A stretch of DNA of 64,000 bases from Alphaproteobacteria bacterium (GTDB lineage: Bacteria > Pseudomonadota > Alphaproteobacteria > Micavibrionales > Micavibrionaceae): NCBI GenBank assembly GCA_024275825.1, contig JAJRYK010000001.1:1-64000 (forward strand), written 5' to 3'. A model generated the notes under the pieces. It saw only the letters and a list, made by a program, of their open reading frames with translations, had not been told where the DNA came from and searched no databases. Within the stretch, counting starts at the first letter, position 1. Each line of letters begins with the position of its first letter. Below, piece by piece: positions 24,225 to 32,050 of this stretch. A program made the position numbers and the translations under genes.

Positions 24225-25586
24225 ATGAATATTAACGAACATGATCTCTACGCCGATCACCAGAGCGATGAGCCTGCGCCCGCGGGTGAAATGCTGTCTG
24301 CGCGCCGCTCTGCGTTGGATCTGCTGGAAGCTGTGCTGAGCCAGAAACAAGCGCTGGATCATGCGTTGGAGCGTGATGATGGCTTTAAAGCGCTATCCAG
24401 TCGCGACAAAGCCTTTTGCCGTATGATTACCTCCACCACGCTGCGCCGTCTTGGCCAGATTGATGATTTAATTACCAGGGCCGAGAAAAAGCCGCGCGTT
24501 AAAAATTCAATCCTTCAGAATATTCTACGCATGGGCGTGGCGCAGATTTTATTCATGAATGTGCCGAACCACGCCGCCGTTGATACCTGCGTGCGCCTTG
24601 CCGATGCGTATGAAATGGACAAGCAAAAGGGCTTTGTGAACGGCCTTTTGCGCACCATCACGCGGGTGGGCAGGGAATGGCAGAGCCGTCAGGACGAGGC
24701 GCGCTTAAACACGCCCGAATGGCTGCTGAAAATCTGGATCGCCGATTATGGTCTGGGGGAGGCCGCAAATATCGCCAAGGCCAATCTATCCGAAGCGCCG
24801 CTCGATATCACGATCAAGGATGAGGCGGAGCGCAATCATTGGTCAGCAACGCTTAAAGCCACGGCGATGAGCACCGGCACGCTGCGTCTGATTTCCGGCG
24901 GCGCGGTGCATGAAATGCCGGGCTTTGATGATGGTATGTGGTGGGTGCAGGATGCGGCCGCCGCCATTCCTGCGAAACTTTTCGGCGCTGATATAAAGGG
25001 CCAGCGCGTGATTGATTTGTGCGCCGCGCCGGGTGGCAAGACGATGCAGCTGGCCGCCGCGGGGGCGCATGTCACCGCGCTTGATCGCTCCGCCCAGCGC
25101 TTGAAACGGCTGGAGCAAAATCTGGAGCGCTTGCGCCTTGGCGCAAATGTGGAAATTATCGCCGCCGATGCCGCTGCGTGGCAGCCGCAACAGCCCGTAC
25201 CCTATATATTGCTCGACGCGCCATGCAGCGCAACGGGCACAATCCGCCGCCACCCCGATGTTGCGCATCTAAAAACCCCGCGTGATGTGGAGCGCTTGAT
25301 CCACGTGCAGGCCAATATTTTAGAGAATGCCTTTAACATGCTCGCCCCCGGCGGCGTGCTGATTTATTGCACCTGCTCCATCCAAAAATCCGAAGGCGAA
25401 GACCAGATTGCGCGCCTGTTCGAGGCGCATGAGGATGCCTATAAACTCCCGATCACGGCGGAGGAATTAGGCGGCTTCGAAGAGGCCATCACCGACCACG
25501 GCGATCTGCGCATCTTGCCCTACCATCAGGCCGCGCTAGGCGGTATGGATGGATTTTTTATTAGCCGGATTACGAAGAAGGGTTAG
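24225..25586 (+). CDS. rsmB: 16S rRNA (cytosine-C5) methyltransferase, RsmB/Sun family
   Basis: An SAM-dependent m5C methyltransferase with an N-terminal NusB-like RNA-binding domain (residues about 25-150, SARRSALDLLEAVLSQKQ...AVDTCVRLAD) and a Rossmann-fold catalytic domain. The SAM loop is VIDLCAAPGGKTMQLA. The two catalytic cysteines are in LLDAPCSATGTIRRHPD and LIYCTCSIQKSEGE. Length, 453 residues, is normal. The ATG at 24225 follows a repeat with no strong ribosome site. The stop overlaps the convergent small gene by 4 bp. Confidence 0.95.
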   Translation: MNINEHDLYADHQSDEPAPAGEMLSARRSALDLLEAVLSQKQALDHALERDDGFKALSSRDKAFCRMITSTTLRRLGQIDDLITRAEKKPRVKNSILQNILRMGVAQILFMNVPNHAAVDTCVRLADAYEMDKQKGFVNGLLRTITRVGREWQSRQDEARLNTPEWLLKIWIADYGLGEAANIAKANLSEAPLDITIKDEAERNHWSATLKATAMSTGTLRLISGGAVHEMPGFDDGMWWVQDAAAAIPAKLFGADIKGQRVIDLCAAPGGKTMQLAAAGAHVTALDRSAQRLKRLEQNLERLRLGANVEIIAADAAAWQPQQPVPYILLDAPCSATGTIRRHPDVAHLKTPRDVERLIHVQANILENAFNMLAPGGVLIYCTCSIQKSEGEDQIARLFEAHEDAYKLPITAEELGGFEEAITDHGDLRILPYHQAALGGMDGFFISRITKKG

Positions 25587-25807
25587 GGTCTGAATTTCTG
25601 CCCTAATTCTAATATCGTGTTAATGTGCGCTTTAGACATCCATCTATCAGCAAATTCTGCGCCATTACCATTTTTAATGGCTTGCCTAATAGCAGCATTT
25701 TCCTCTATTTGATCTTGCCTAACATCATCCAGCGCTTCATCAAGCCGCCCCAACGCCGCTGGTAAAAACTCTTCCCGTGTGGGTATCTTTGGTGCGTTGT
25801 CGCTCAT
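25583..25807 (-). CDS. Small hypothetical protein (74 aa)
   Basis: A cytoplasmic-looking protein of unknown family starting MSDNAPKIPTREEF. It is acidic and helical (LGRLDEALDDVRQDQIEENAAIRQ) and contains no cysteines. It is convergent with rsmB, overlapping it by 4 bp, and its upstream gap of 189 bp is shared with the divergent rpe promoter. Length and a sensible composition make it a plausible gene, but there is no independent support. Confidence 0.55.
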   Translation of the reverse strand: MSDNAPKIPTREEFLPAALGRLDEALDDVRQDQIEENAAIRQAIKNGNGAEFADRWMSKAHINTILELGQKFRP

Positions 25808-25996
25808 GTGATGTTCTTATCCTCCGTTGATCCTTTATACGATAATTATATCCGTAACACAAAAACATTCTTTACGGTAAACAAAAGATGAATTTTCACA
25901 GCTTGCGCCCACACGCGTATTCGCTGTATAGTATCTGTAAATACGGTGAAGTTACCCACAATGTTATCCACCTACCCTCATTAAACGGCGTGCACG

Positions 25997-26656
25997 ATGT
26001 CTGATTCTGAAATTTTGATTGCTCCTTCTATTTTATCGGCGGATTTTGCGGCGCTGGGGGCGGAGGTTGGCGCGATTGATGCGGCGGGGGCGGATTATAT
26101 TCATATTGATGTGATGGACGGGCATTTTGTGCCGAATTTAACCTTTGGCGCGCCGGTGGTGAAGGCCATTCGCATCCATACGAAAAAGGTTTTTGATGTT
26201 CATCTGATGATCGCGCCGGTTGATCCGCTGATCGCGAATTTCGTAGATGCGGGCGCGGATATTATCACCGCGCATGTCGAGGCCGGGCCGCATCTGCACC
26301 GCACTTTGCAAAATATTAAGGCGCGCGGGGTAAAGGCCGGGGCGGCGCTAAACCCCGCAACGCCGGTTGAGGCGATCGCGCATGTGATGGATATGGTGGA
26401 TTTGATGTTGATTATGACGGTTAATCCCGGCTTTGGCGGGCAAGGCTTTATCCCGCTGCTGGACAAGATTACGCAGGCCCGCAAGATGATCGAGCGTACC
26501 GGTCGGTCTATTGATCTACAGGTCGATGGCGGGGTCAACGTTGAGACCGCTAAAGATTGCATCAACGCTGGCGCCAATGTCTTGGTGGCCGGATCATTTG
26601 TCTTCAAAGACGGGCCAGAGCATTACGCCCGCAATATCTCAGCCATTCGCGGCTAA
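25997..26656 (+). CDS. rpe: Ribulose-phosphate 3-epimerase
   Basis: Interconverts ribulose-5-P and xylulose-5-P (pentose phosphate pathway). The (beta/alpha)8 protein shows [17 protein letters not shown], the metal/active-site [21 protein letters not shown] with His, [10 protein letters not shown], and QVDGGVN with the second catalytic Asp. The phosphate loop is VAGSFVFK. Length, 219 residues, is typical. It is followed after 24 bp by the heparinase-like gene, as part of a three-gene run. Confidence 0.97.
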   Translation: MSDSEILIAPSILSADFAALGAEVGAIDAAGADYIHIDVMDGHFVPNLTFGAPVVKAIRIHTKKVFDVHLMIAPVDPLIANFVDAGADIITAHVEAGPHLHRTLQNIKARGVKAGAALNPATPVEAIAHVMDMVDLMLIMTVNPGFGGQGFIPLLDKITQARKMIERTGRSIDLQVDGGVNVETAKDCINAGANVLVAGSFVFKDGPEHYARNISAIRG

Positions 26657-26680
26657 ACTTGTTTTAAAGGAAGCAGCCTT

Positions 26681-28342
26681 ATGCCGGTTCAGGTCTTTAG
26701 GCATTTGAAAGATAAGACGAGCCAGATGGCTTATAGCTCCGCGCTCTATAATTGGAGCCTGAGCGGGGACGTGCCCGACCGCCTGGTCGTGCGCCCGGTT
26801 GATCCATGGCCGGGCAAAGCCGAGCATGGGCGAATTGTGTGCGGCGAGGCCTGCGCAATTGAAGGCGACCAGCTCGATATCGAAGTGCAGGCTCGCGTTG
26901 GGGCGGATCGGAGGCTGTCTTTTAACGGAGAATATCCGGCCGCGATGCATGATTTTACGTGGCTGCGTGATTTGCGCGCGCTGGGCAATGCCGCGGCGCG
27001 CAGTCAGGCCCGCGCAATGATTGAGGAGTGGGCGCAGCACTATCACAAATGGGATGCGGTGGCCTGGAAACCCGGCGTGATGGGCGAGCGCCTGTCAATG
27101 TGGATCGCGCTTTATGAATTTTTTGGCTCTCATTTAAGTGACGCGGCGGCTGATGCGCGGTTTCAAGATGTGTTCTTTGACTCTGCCATCCGTCAGGCGC
27201 GGCATTTGGCCCGCGGCGCGGTATCTGAGGTGCATGGGCTGGATGCGCTCAAGGCACTGAAGGGTTTGCTCTATGCCGGGCTGGCTTTTGAAGGACATGA
27301 AGAATGGGTGGAGCAAGCGCTGGGCGGGCTTGAGGCTGAAATCACGCAGCAAGTTTTGGGCGATGGCGCGCATATTTCGCGCTCACCCTCGCAGCTTTTA
27401 AGCGCGCTACAGGTATTTCTGGACGTTAAAACGGCGCTGACCTCTGGCGGCTATCCGCTGCCTGAAACCATCCAGCACGCGATCGATAAGATGGGCCCGG
27501 CGCTGCGGTTCTTCCGCTATGCCGACAAGCATTTCGGGCTGTTTAACGGCGCGCAGGAGGGGGATGAGAGCTTTATTGACTGTGTGCTCGGGCAGGCAAA
27601 CGTACGAGGAAAGGGCCTGCAGAGCTTGCCTTGCGCCGGGTATGAACGCCTGAGCCAGGGCCGCACGGCCGTGCTGTTTGATGGAGGCGCCAGTCCAGCC
27701 TATCCCCATGACACGACCGCCCACGCCGCACCGCTGGCGTTCGAGATGAGCTACGGCAAGGATCGGATCTTTGTCTCCTGCGGCACGCACCCGACCTCCG
27801 CTGGCTGGCAAGACGCGCTGCGCGCCACGGCGGCGCATAGTGCCGCAACGATTGATCACCGCAATGCCTGCGAAATCCGCGAGGATGGACATTTTGCGCG
27901 CAAGGTGAAGCATGCGATCCCTGTGCGCGAAGATAGCAAAGATGCAATTTTGGTCGAAAGCAGCCATGACGGCTACGTTCCGCTCAACGGCATCACACAT
28001 GGGCGGCGATTATTCCTGAGCAATAAAGGGCATGATTTGCGCGGTGAAGATAGCTTTAGATCACAAATCCCCCTCACTGAACCAAAAGAAATCGTGATCC
28101 GTTTCCACATCCATCCGCGGGTTAATGTATCGCTGGTGAAAGATGGGCAAGAAGCGCTCTTGCGCCTGTCCAGCGGTATCGGCTGGCGTTTTAAGCAAAC
28201 CGGCGGGTATGTTTTGGCGTTGGAGGATAGTATATATCTGGGCTCTGGCATACGACCCCGCAAGACAAAACAATTGGCTATTTATGGTCAAATTACTGAT
28301 AATGAATGTAAATTCAAGTGGGCAATGCAGCATGAAGGGTAA
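26681..28342 (+). CDS. Heparinase II/III family protein
   Basis: A 553-residue polysaccharide-lyase-like protein. The N-terminal half is an alpha-toroid (ALYNWSLSGDVP...WLRDLRALGNAAAR...HYHKWDAVAWKPGVMGERLSMW split over several helices), and the C-terminal half is a beta-sandwich with the Heparinase_II_III domain (GKDRIFVSCGTHP, HRNACEIREDG, HDGYVPLNGITHGRRLFLSN). No signal peptide is visible, although homologues with this architecture are common in alphaproteobacteria next to rsmB/rpe/purH and their substrate is not established. It starts with AAAGGA 10 bases upstream. Confidence 0.88.
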   Translation: MPVQVFRHLKDKTSQMAYSSALYNWSLSGDVPDRLVVRPVDPWPGKAEHGRIVCGEACAIEGDQLDIEVQARVGADRRLSFNGEYPAAMHDFTWLRDLRALGNAAARSQARAMIEEWAQHYHKWDAVAWKPGVMGERLSMWIALYEFFGSHLSDAAADARFQDVFFDSAIRQARHLARGAVSEVHGLDALKALKGLLYAGLAFEGHEEWVEQALGGLEAEITQQVLGDGAHISRSPSQLLSALQVFLDVKTALTSGGYPLPETIQHAIDKMGPALRFFRYADKHFGLFNGAQEGDESFIDCVLGQANVRGKGLQSLPCAGYERLSQGRTAVLFDGGASPAYPHDTTAHAAPLAFEMSYGKDRIFVSCGTHPTSAGWQDALRATAAHSAATIDHRNACEIREDGHFARKVKHAIPVREDSKDAILVESSHDGYVPLNGITHGRRLFLSNKGHDLRGEDSFRSQIPLTEPKEIVIRFHIHPRVNVSLVKDGQEALLRLSSGIGWRFKQTGGYVLALEDSIYLGSGIRPRKTKQLAIYGQITDNECKFKWAMQHEG

Positions 28343-28363
28343 GTTTATGAAGGCAGGTTTATC

Positions 28364-29248
28364 ATGAGCACGACCGACATCGCCCTGCTGCAACGTATCC
28401 AAGCCCTGATCCATAAGGCGCAAGACTTCTCTGACACCGCGCAAAAGTCGCAAGCCCAAACACAAGCCACACACACCATCAAATGCATGACCGCGCTGGG
28501 CGATGCCATATTGCGCGGTAAAGCCATTTTCGGCGTAGAGCCGTGGCATGTGATTGATGCACATGCGCCACTATCCGCGCCCGGCGAGTATTTGCTGCGC
28601 CTTCAAAACGGCACAGGCACACCGCTTTCCCCCTATCCGGCGATCATGAGTTTCTACGAAAACGGCATGACGGCCGATATTGATGTGGTGCTGTTCCTCT
28701 GTGCGCTCAAACAATTTTTGGCGAGCGATGAAAGCCAAATTTCGGTCAATATCTCTGCCCGCTCGCTGTGTGATGCCGACTTCATTCGCACAGCGCTGGA
28801 GCGGCTGGAGCAGGCCAATCTAGCCGCGGCGCACAAAACCATCATTATCGAGGTCCACGAAACCACGCAAGACATCAAGATGAGCAAGGATGTACTGAAA
28901 ATGTTCCGCCGCGCTGGCGTGATGTTCGCACTAGATGATGCCGGCCTGTCGATGGGCGATGTGATGCGCATGGCGGAGTTCGAGGATATGGCCGACTTCA
29001 TCAAGCTCGACCGCCACAGCGTCTGCGCCCGCCCCGATCGCCCCGATGCGCTGGATCATTTAATCTCGCTGGTCAGCTCCCTGTTCCCCCACGCCTCAAT
29101 CGTCGCCGAAGGCGCAAAAAGCACTAGCCACGCCCGCGCCCTCAAGGCCAGCCACCCACAGCTTCACTATGTGCAGGGACTATATTTGCCAACTAACCGG
29201 TCGGTATTTGAGGCAGAATGGAGAGCGGCGGAGAAGAGAGTGGCTTAA
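28364..29248 (+). CDS. EAL-domain protein with diverged signature
   Basis: A stand-alone EAL-like domain (about residues 45-285), perhaps a cyclic-di-GMP phosphodiesterase or a c-di-GMP sensor. The opening motif EALxR is EYLLRL. Other elements are present: SVNISARSL (Asn), IIIEVHE (Glu), MFALDDAGLSMGD (the DDFG loop with Ala for Phe and Ser for the GTG part), FIKLDR (Lys), IVAEGAKS (Glu) and YVQGLYL (Gln). Metal-binding Glu/Asn/Glu/Asp/Asp/Lys/Glu seem kept, but the changed loop makes activity uncertain. The first 45 residues are helical and may dimerise. It begins 21 bp after the heparinase-like gene. Confidence 0.82.
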   Translation: MSTTDIALLQRIQALIHKAQDFSDTAQKSQAQTQATHTIKCMTALGDAILRGKAIFGVEPWHVIDAHAPLSAPGEYLLRLQNGTGTPLSPYPAIMSFYENGMTADIDVVLFLCALKQFLASDESQISVNISARSLCDADFIRTALERLEQANLAAAHKTIIIEVHETTQDIKMSKDVLKMFRRAGVMFALDDAGLSMGDVMRMAEFEDMADFIKLDRHSVCARPDRPDALDHLISLVSSLFPHASIVAEGAKSTSHARALKASHPQLHYVQGLYLPTNRSVFEAEWRAAEKRVA

Positions 29249-29332
29249 GGTCTTAGCAAGCACTCCATTTAATTTTTGTTCTTGAAATGTTCTCTTTTTG
29301 GGGGTAGAGTGATTCTCAAGGAAAGAGGGTAT

Positions 29333-30790
29333 ATGGCGATGGCTAAGCTGCAGAAAAATTATGTGTGTAATGGGTGCGGATCGAGCGCTTCGAAGTGGTC
29401 GGGCAAGTGCGAGGGGTGCGGCGCGTGGAATTCGATTGCGGAAGAAACGAGCACAATTGTCGCGGTGCCGCGCGGACTGGGCAGCGGGACGGGGGCGCGC
29501 AAACGGGGGCGCAGGATTGAGTTTGCCTCGCTCGACGGTGCGGCGGAGCAGAGCTATCCGCGTTATGTGTCCGGCATTAAGGAATTTGATCGCACGGTGG
29601 GCGGCGGGCTGGTGCCCGGCTCCGCTACGCTGATTGGCGGTGATCCGGGGATTGGGAAATCGACGCTACTGCTACAAACCGTGTGCGCGCTGGCAAAGAA
29701 GAACACGCGCTGCGTTTATGTATCGGGGGAGGAGGCCGTGGACCAGGTGCGCATGCGCGCCGTGCGTCTCGGCCTTTCCGATTCCCCGGTGGAGCTGGCC
29801 AGCGCAACGAGCGTGCGCGACATTTTGGCCTCGCTCGATCCGTCTCCGCCCGGAAAGGGGCCGGGCTCCGCCGCGACAAGTGGCGGCGAAAAACCCGTAC
29901 AATTGCTGGTAATCGATTCGATCCAGACCATGTTCGCCGATAATATAGATTCCGCGCCGGGAACGGTAACGCAGGTGCGTACATCTGCGCAAGAGATTAT
30001 CCGCCATGCCAAGGTCAAGAACATCGCGGTTATTTTCGTTGGTCATGTGACCAAAGACGGGCAAATCGCCGGACCGCGCGTACTGGAGCATATGGTCGAT
30101 ACGGTGCTGCATTTTGAAGGTGATCGCAGCCACCATTTCCGCATTTTGCGCAGCATAAAAAACCGCTTCGGCCCGACTGATGAAATTGGTGTTTTTGAAA
30201 TGGTCGGTCATGGCTTGGCCGAAGTTGAAAATCCGTCTGCGCTGTTTCTTTCACAACGTCATGAAAATGTAGCAGGCAGCGCGGTTTTGGCCGCACTAGA
30301 AGGAACGCGACCGATGTTGGTGGAGGTGCAGGCGTTGGTCGCACAATCCTCACTCGCCGCGCCTAGGCGGGCGGTATTGGGTTATGATAGTAACCGGCTG
30401 GCGATGATTATCGCGGTGCTGGAAACCAGGTGTGGTCTGAGCATTAGTGGGCAGGATATCTTTCTGAATATCGCGGGCGGTATTCGAATCAATGAACCCG
30501 CGGCCGATGTCGCGGTGGCCGCGGCCCTGATCAGCGCGATGAGCGGCGAAGCCTTACCGGCCGAGAGTGTGTTTTTCGGTGAAATTGGCCTGGCTGGTGA
30601 AATTCGCCAAGTCGCACAGCCTGACCTGCGATTGAAAGAAGCGGCGAAACTGGGCTTTAATGAAGGTGTTATCCCAACTGTGAAAAACCGAAAAGGCAGC
30701 AAACTGCCGGAGGGGATCCGCATGAGCGAGCTGAGCCACGTGCAGGACTTAGCGGATATGTTTACGGCGCAGGATGTGTACGCGGCGTAG
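29333..30790 (+). CDS. radA: DNA repair protein RadA (Sms)
   Basis: A RecA-like branch-migration ATPase in recombinational repair. The N-terminal zinc finger is YVCNGCG...GKCEGCGAW. Walker A is GGDPGIGKSTL, Walker B is near LLVIDSIQTMF, and the RadA-specific motif is KNRFGPTDEIGVFEM. The C-terminal Lon-protease-like domain (VLGYDSNRLAMIIAVLE...GGIRINEPAADVAVAAALIS) is intact. I chose the ATG at 29333 with an AGGAAAGAGG site. There is an insertion of about 25 residues rich in Pro/Gly (DPSPPGKGPGSAATSGGEK) between the walkers. Length is about 485. Confidence 0.96.
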   Translation: MAMAKLQKNYVCNGCGSSASKWSGKCEGCGAWNSIAEETSTIVAVPRGLGSGTGARKRGRRIEFASLDGAAEQSYPRYVSGIKEFDRTVGGGLVPGSATLIGGDPGIGKSTLLLQTVCALAKKNTRCVYVSGEEAVDQVRMRAVRLGLSDSPVELASATSVRDILASLDPSPPGKGPGSAATSGGEKPVQLLVIDSIQTMFADNIDSAPGTVTQVRTSAQEIIRHAKVKNIAVIFVGHVTKDGQIAGPRVLEHMVDTVLHFEGDRSHHFRILRSIKNRFGPTDEIGVFEMVGHGLAEVENPSALFLSQRHENVAGSAVLAALEGTRPMLVEVQALVAQSSLAAPRRAVLGYDSNRLAMIIAVLETRCGLSISGQDIFLNIAGGIRINEPAADVAVAAALISAMSGEALPAESVFFGEIGLAGEIRQVAQPDLRLKEAAKLGFNEGVIPTVKNRKGSKLPEGIRMSELSHVQDLADMFTAQDVYAA

Positions 30791-30804
30791 GTGCACTAGA
30801 GCGC

Positions 30805-31599
30805 CTAACTCGCCAGATCCAAATCCAAAATCACCGGCACGTGATCGGAGGGTTTTTCGACGTCACGCAGGGACGTCGGGGCACTGTAAGATTTGAGCTT
30901 GGCCTTCAAAGGCTGCGTCACCCAGATATGGTCGAGGCGGCGGCCGCGATTTGATTTTTTCCAGTCGCGGTTGCGGTACGACCACCAGCTATAGGCTTTT
31001 TCGTCTTCGGGGACGAAGTGCCGGGCGGTATCGATCCAGTCGAGCGAGCGGCGCATTGCGTCCAAGCGCTCCAGCTCCGGCGGGGTGTGAGAAACGACCT
31101 TGAGCAATTGTTTGTGCGACCACACATCATGTTCGTGCGGCGCGATGTTAAAATCACCCACGGCAATGACGGGCTTATCGGGCGTATAATGCGCGCCGAA
31201 CCAATCGGTTATTTCCTCAACGAAATCGAGCTTGTGTTTGAATTTGTCGTTGATCATCGGGTCCGGCTCATCTCCGCCGGCGGGAATATAGAGATTGTGG
31301 AGGTCGAAATGTTCGAAGCTGGCGGAAATATGACGGCAATCGGCGCGGCCCACACGGTCGTGTTTTTCAGGCGTCTCAAACGGCACACGCGCAATAATCG
31401 CCAGCCCATTATAGCTCTTCATGCCCTGAAAATGCACATGCTTATAACCAGCGGCGCGAATGGCCTCGAGCGGAAAATGTTCATCCGGTGTTTTCGTTTC
31501 CTGCAAACATAGAATGTCGGGCTGATATTCCGCCAGAACCCGCTCGACCAGGCCAATGCGCAGACGAACAGAGTTTATGTTCCAGGTGATGATGCGCAT
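30805..31599 (-). CDS. xthA: Exodeoxyribonuclease III (AP endonuclease)
   Basis: A Mg-dependent base-excision repair nuclease. All the family blocks are visible: ITWNINSVR, LCLQETKTPD, YNGLAIIAR, NLYIPAGGDE, VAVGDFNIAPHE, SWWSYRNRDW, GRRLDHIWV and SDHVPVILD. Length is 264 residues. Its ATG overlaps the ybaB stop by one base (TAATG), so the pair is translationally coupled. Confidence 0.96.
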   Translation of the reverse strand: MRIITWNINSVRLRIGLVERVLAEYQPDILCLQETKTPDEHFPLEAIRAAGYKHVHFQGMKSYNGLAIIARVPFETPEKHDRVGRADCRHISASFEHFDLHNLYIPAGGDEPDPMINDKFKHKLDFVEEITDWFGAHYTPDKPVIAVGDFNIAPHEHDVWSHKQLLKVVSHTPPELERLDAMRRSLDWIDTARHFVPEDEKAYSWWSYRNRDWKKSNRGRRLDHIWVTQPLKAKLKSYSAPTSLRDVEKPSDHVPVILDLDLAS

Positions 31600-31928
31600 T
31601 AAAATGGCAGCTTACCAGCCGCATCTGCGGGCATGCCCATGTCGGTCATGATCTTTTTGGTTTCTTCTTCGATGCGGGCGTCTTTGACTTCGCTGGCGTT
31701 GTTGACGGCGGCCATGATCAGATCTTCGGTCATGTCTTTTTCTTCCGCATCGAACAAGCTCGGAGAGATCTCCAGCGCCGTGATTGTACCCGCGCAGCTC
31801 ATCGTGACAGTCACCGCGCCGCCGCCCGATTCGCCGGTCACTTCGATGTCTTTAAATTTTTCCTGCATCTCGGCCAGTTTATTTTGCACCTGCTGGGCTT
31901 GCTGCATCATCTTCTGAATATTCATCAT
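31599..31928 (-). CDS. ybaB: YbaB/EbfC family nucleoid-associated protein
   Basis: A small DNA-binding protein (109 residues) usually encoded right after dnaX, as here. The family helix NIQKMMQQAQQVQNKLAEMQ is followed by VTGESGGGAVTVTMSC and a C-terminal helix pair. A second ATG one codon later (31925) is an equally good start. It shares a one-base overlap with xthA. The gap to dnaX holds a repeat element, so it may have its own promoter. Confidence 0.94.
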   Translation of the reverse strand: MMNIQKMMQQAQQVQNKLAEMQEKFKDIEVTGESGGGAVTVTMSCAGTITALEISPSLFDAEEKDMTEDLIMAAVNNASEVKDARIEEETKKIMTDMGMPADAAGKLPF

Positions 31929-31937
31929 TTTATTCTT

Positions 31938-32033
31938 CCTAATTTGCTTTGCTACGTCGTTGTTTCGTCACTCGCGTATTATAAATACGCTTCACTCCTC
32001 ACGCCTAGTAGAAAAACAAATTCGCTCGACTAA
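31938..32033 (+). repeat. Intergenic repeat, copy 2, with central palindrome
   Basis: Between ybaB and dnaX. The core GCGTATTATAAATACGC is a perfect 7-bp dyad. The flanks (ACGTCGTTGTTTCGTCACTC; TTCACTCCTCACGCCTAGTAG; AAACAAATTCGCTCGACTA) align block by block with the reverse strand of copy 1 at 17471-17569 although the identity is only moderate. A weak third relative may be at 45318-45400. Confidence 0.5.
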
Positions 32034-32050
32034 AAAAGCGCTAAAAAATT

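Noticed and set aside
27407-28000. 197-codon minus-strand frame opposite the heparinase-like gene
   Set aside because: Shadow frame with no start site or motif; plus-strand gene has family blocks.
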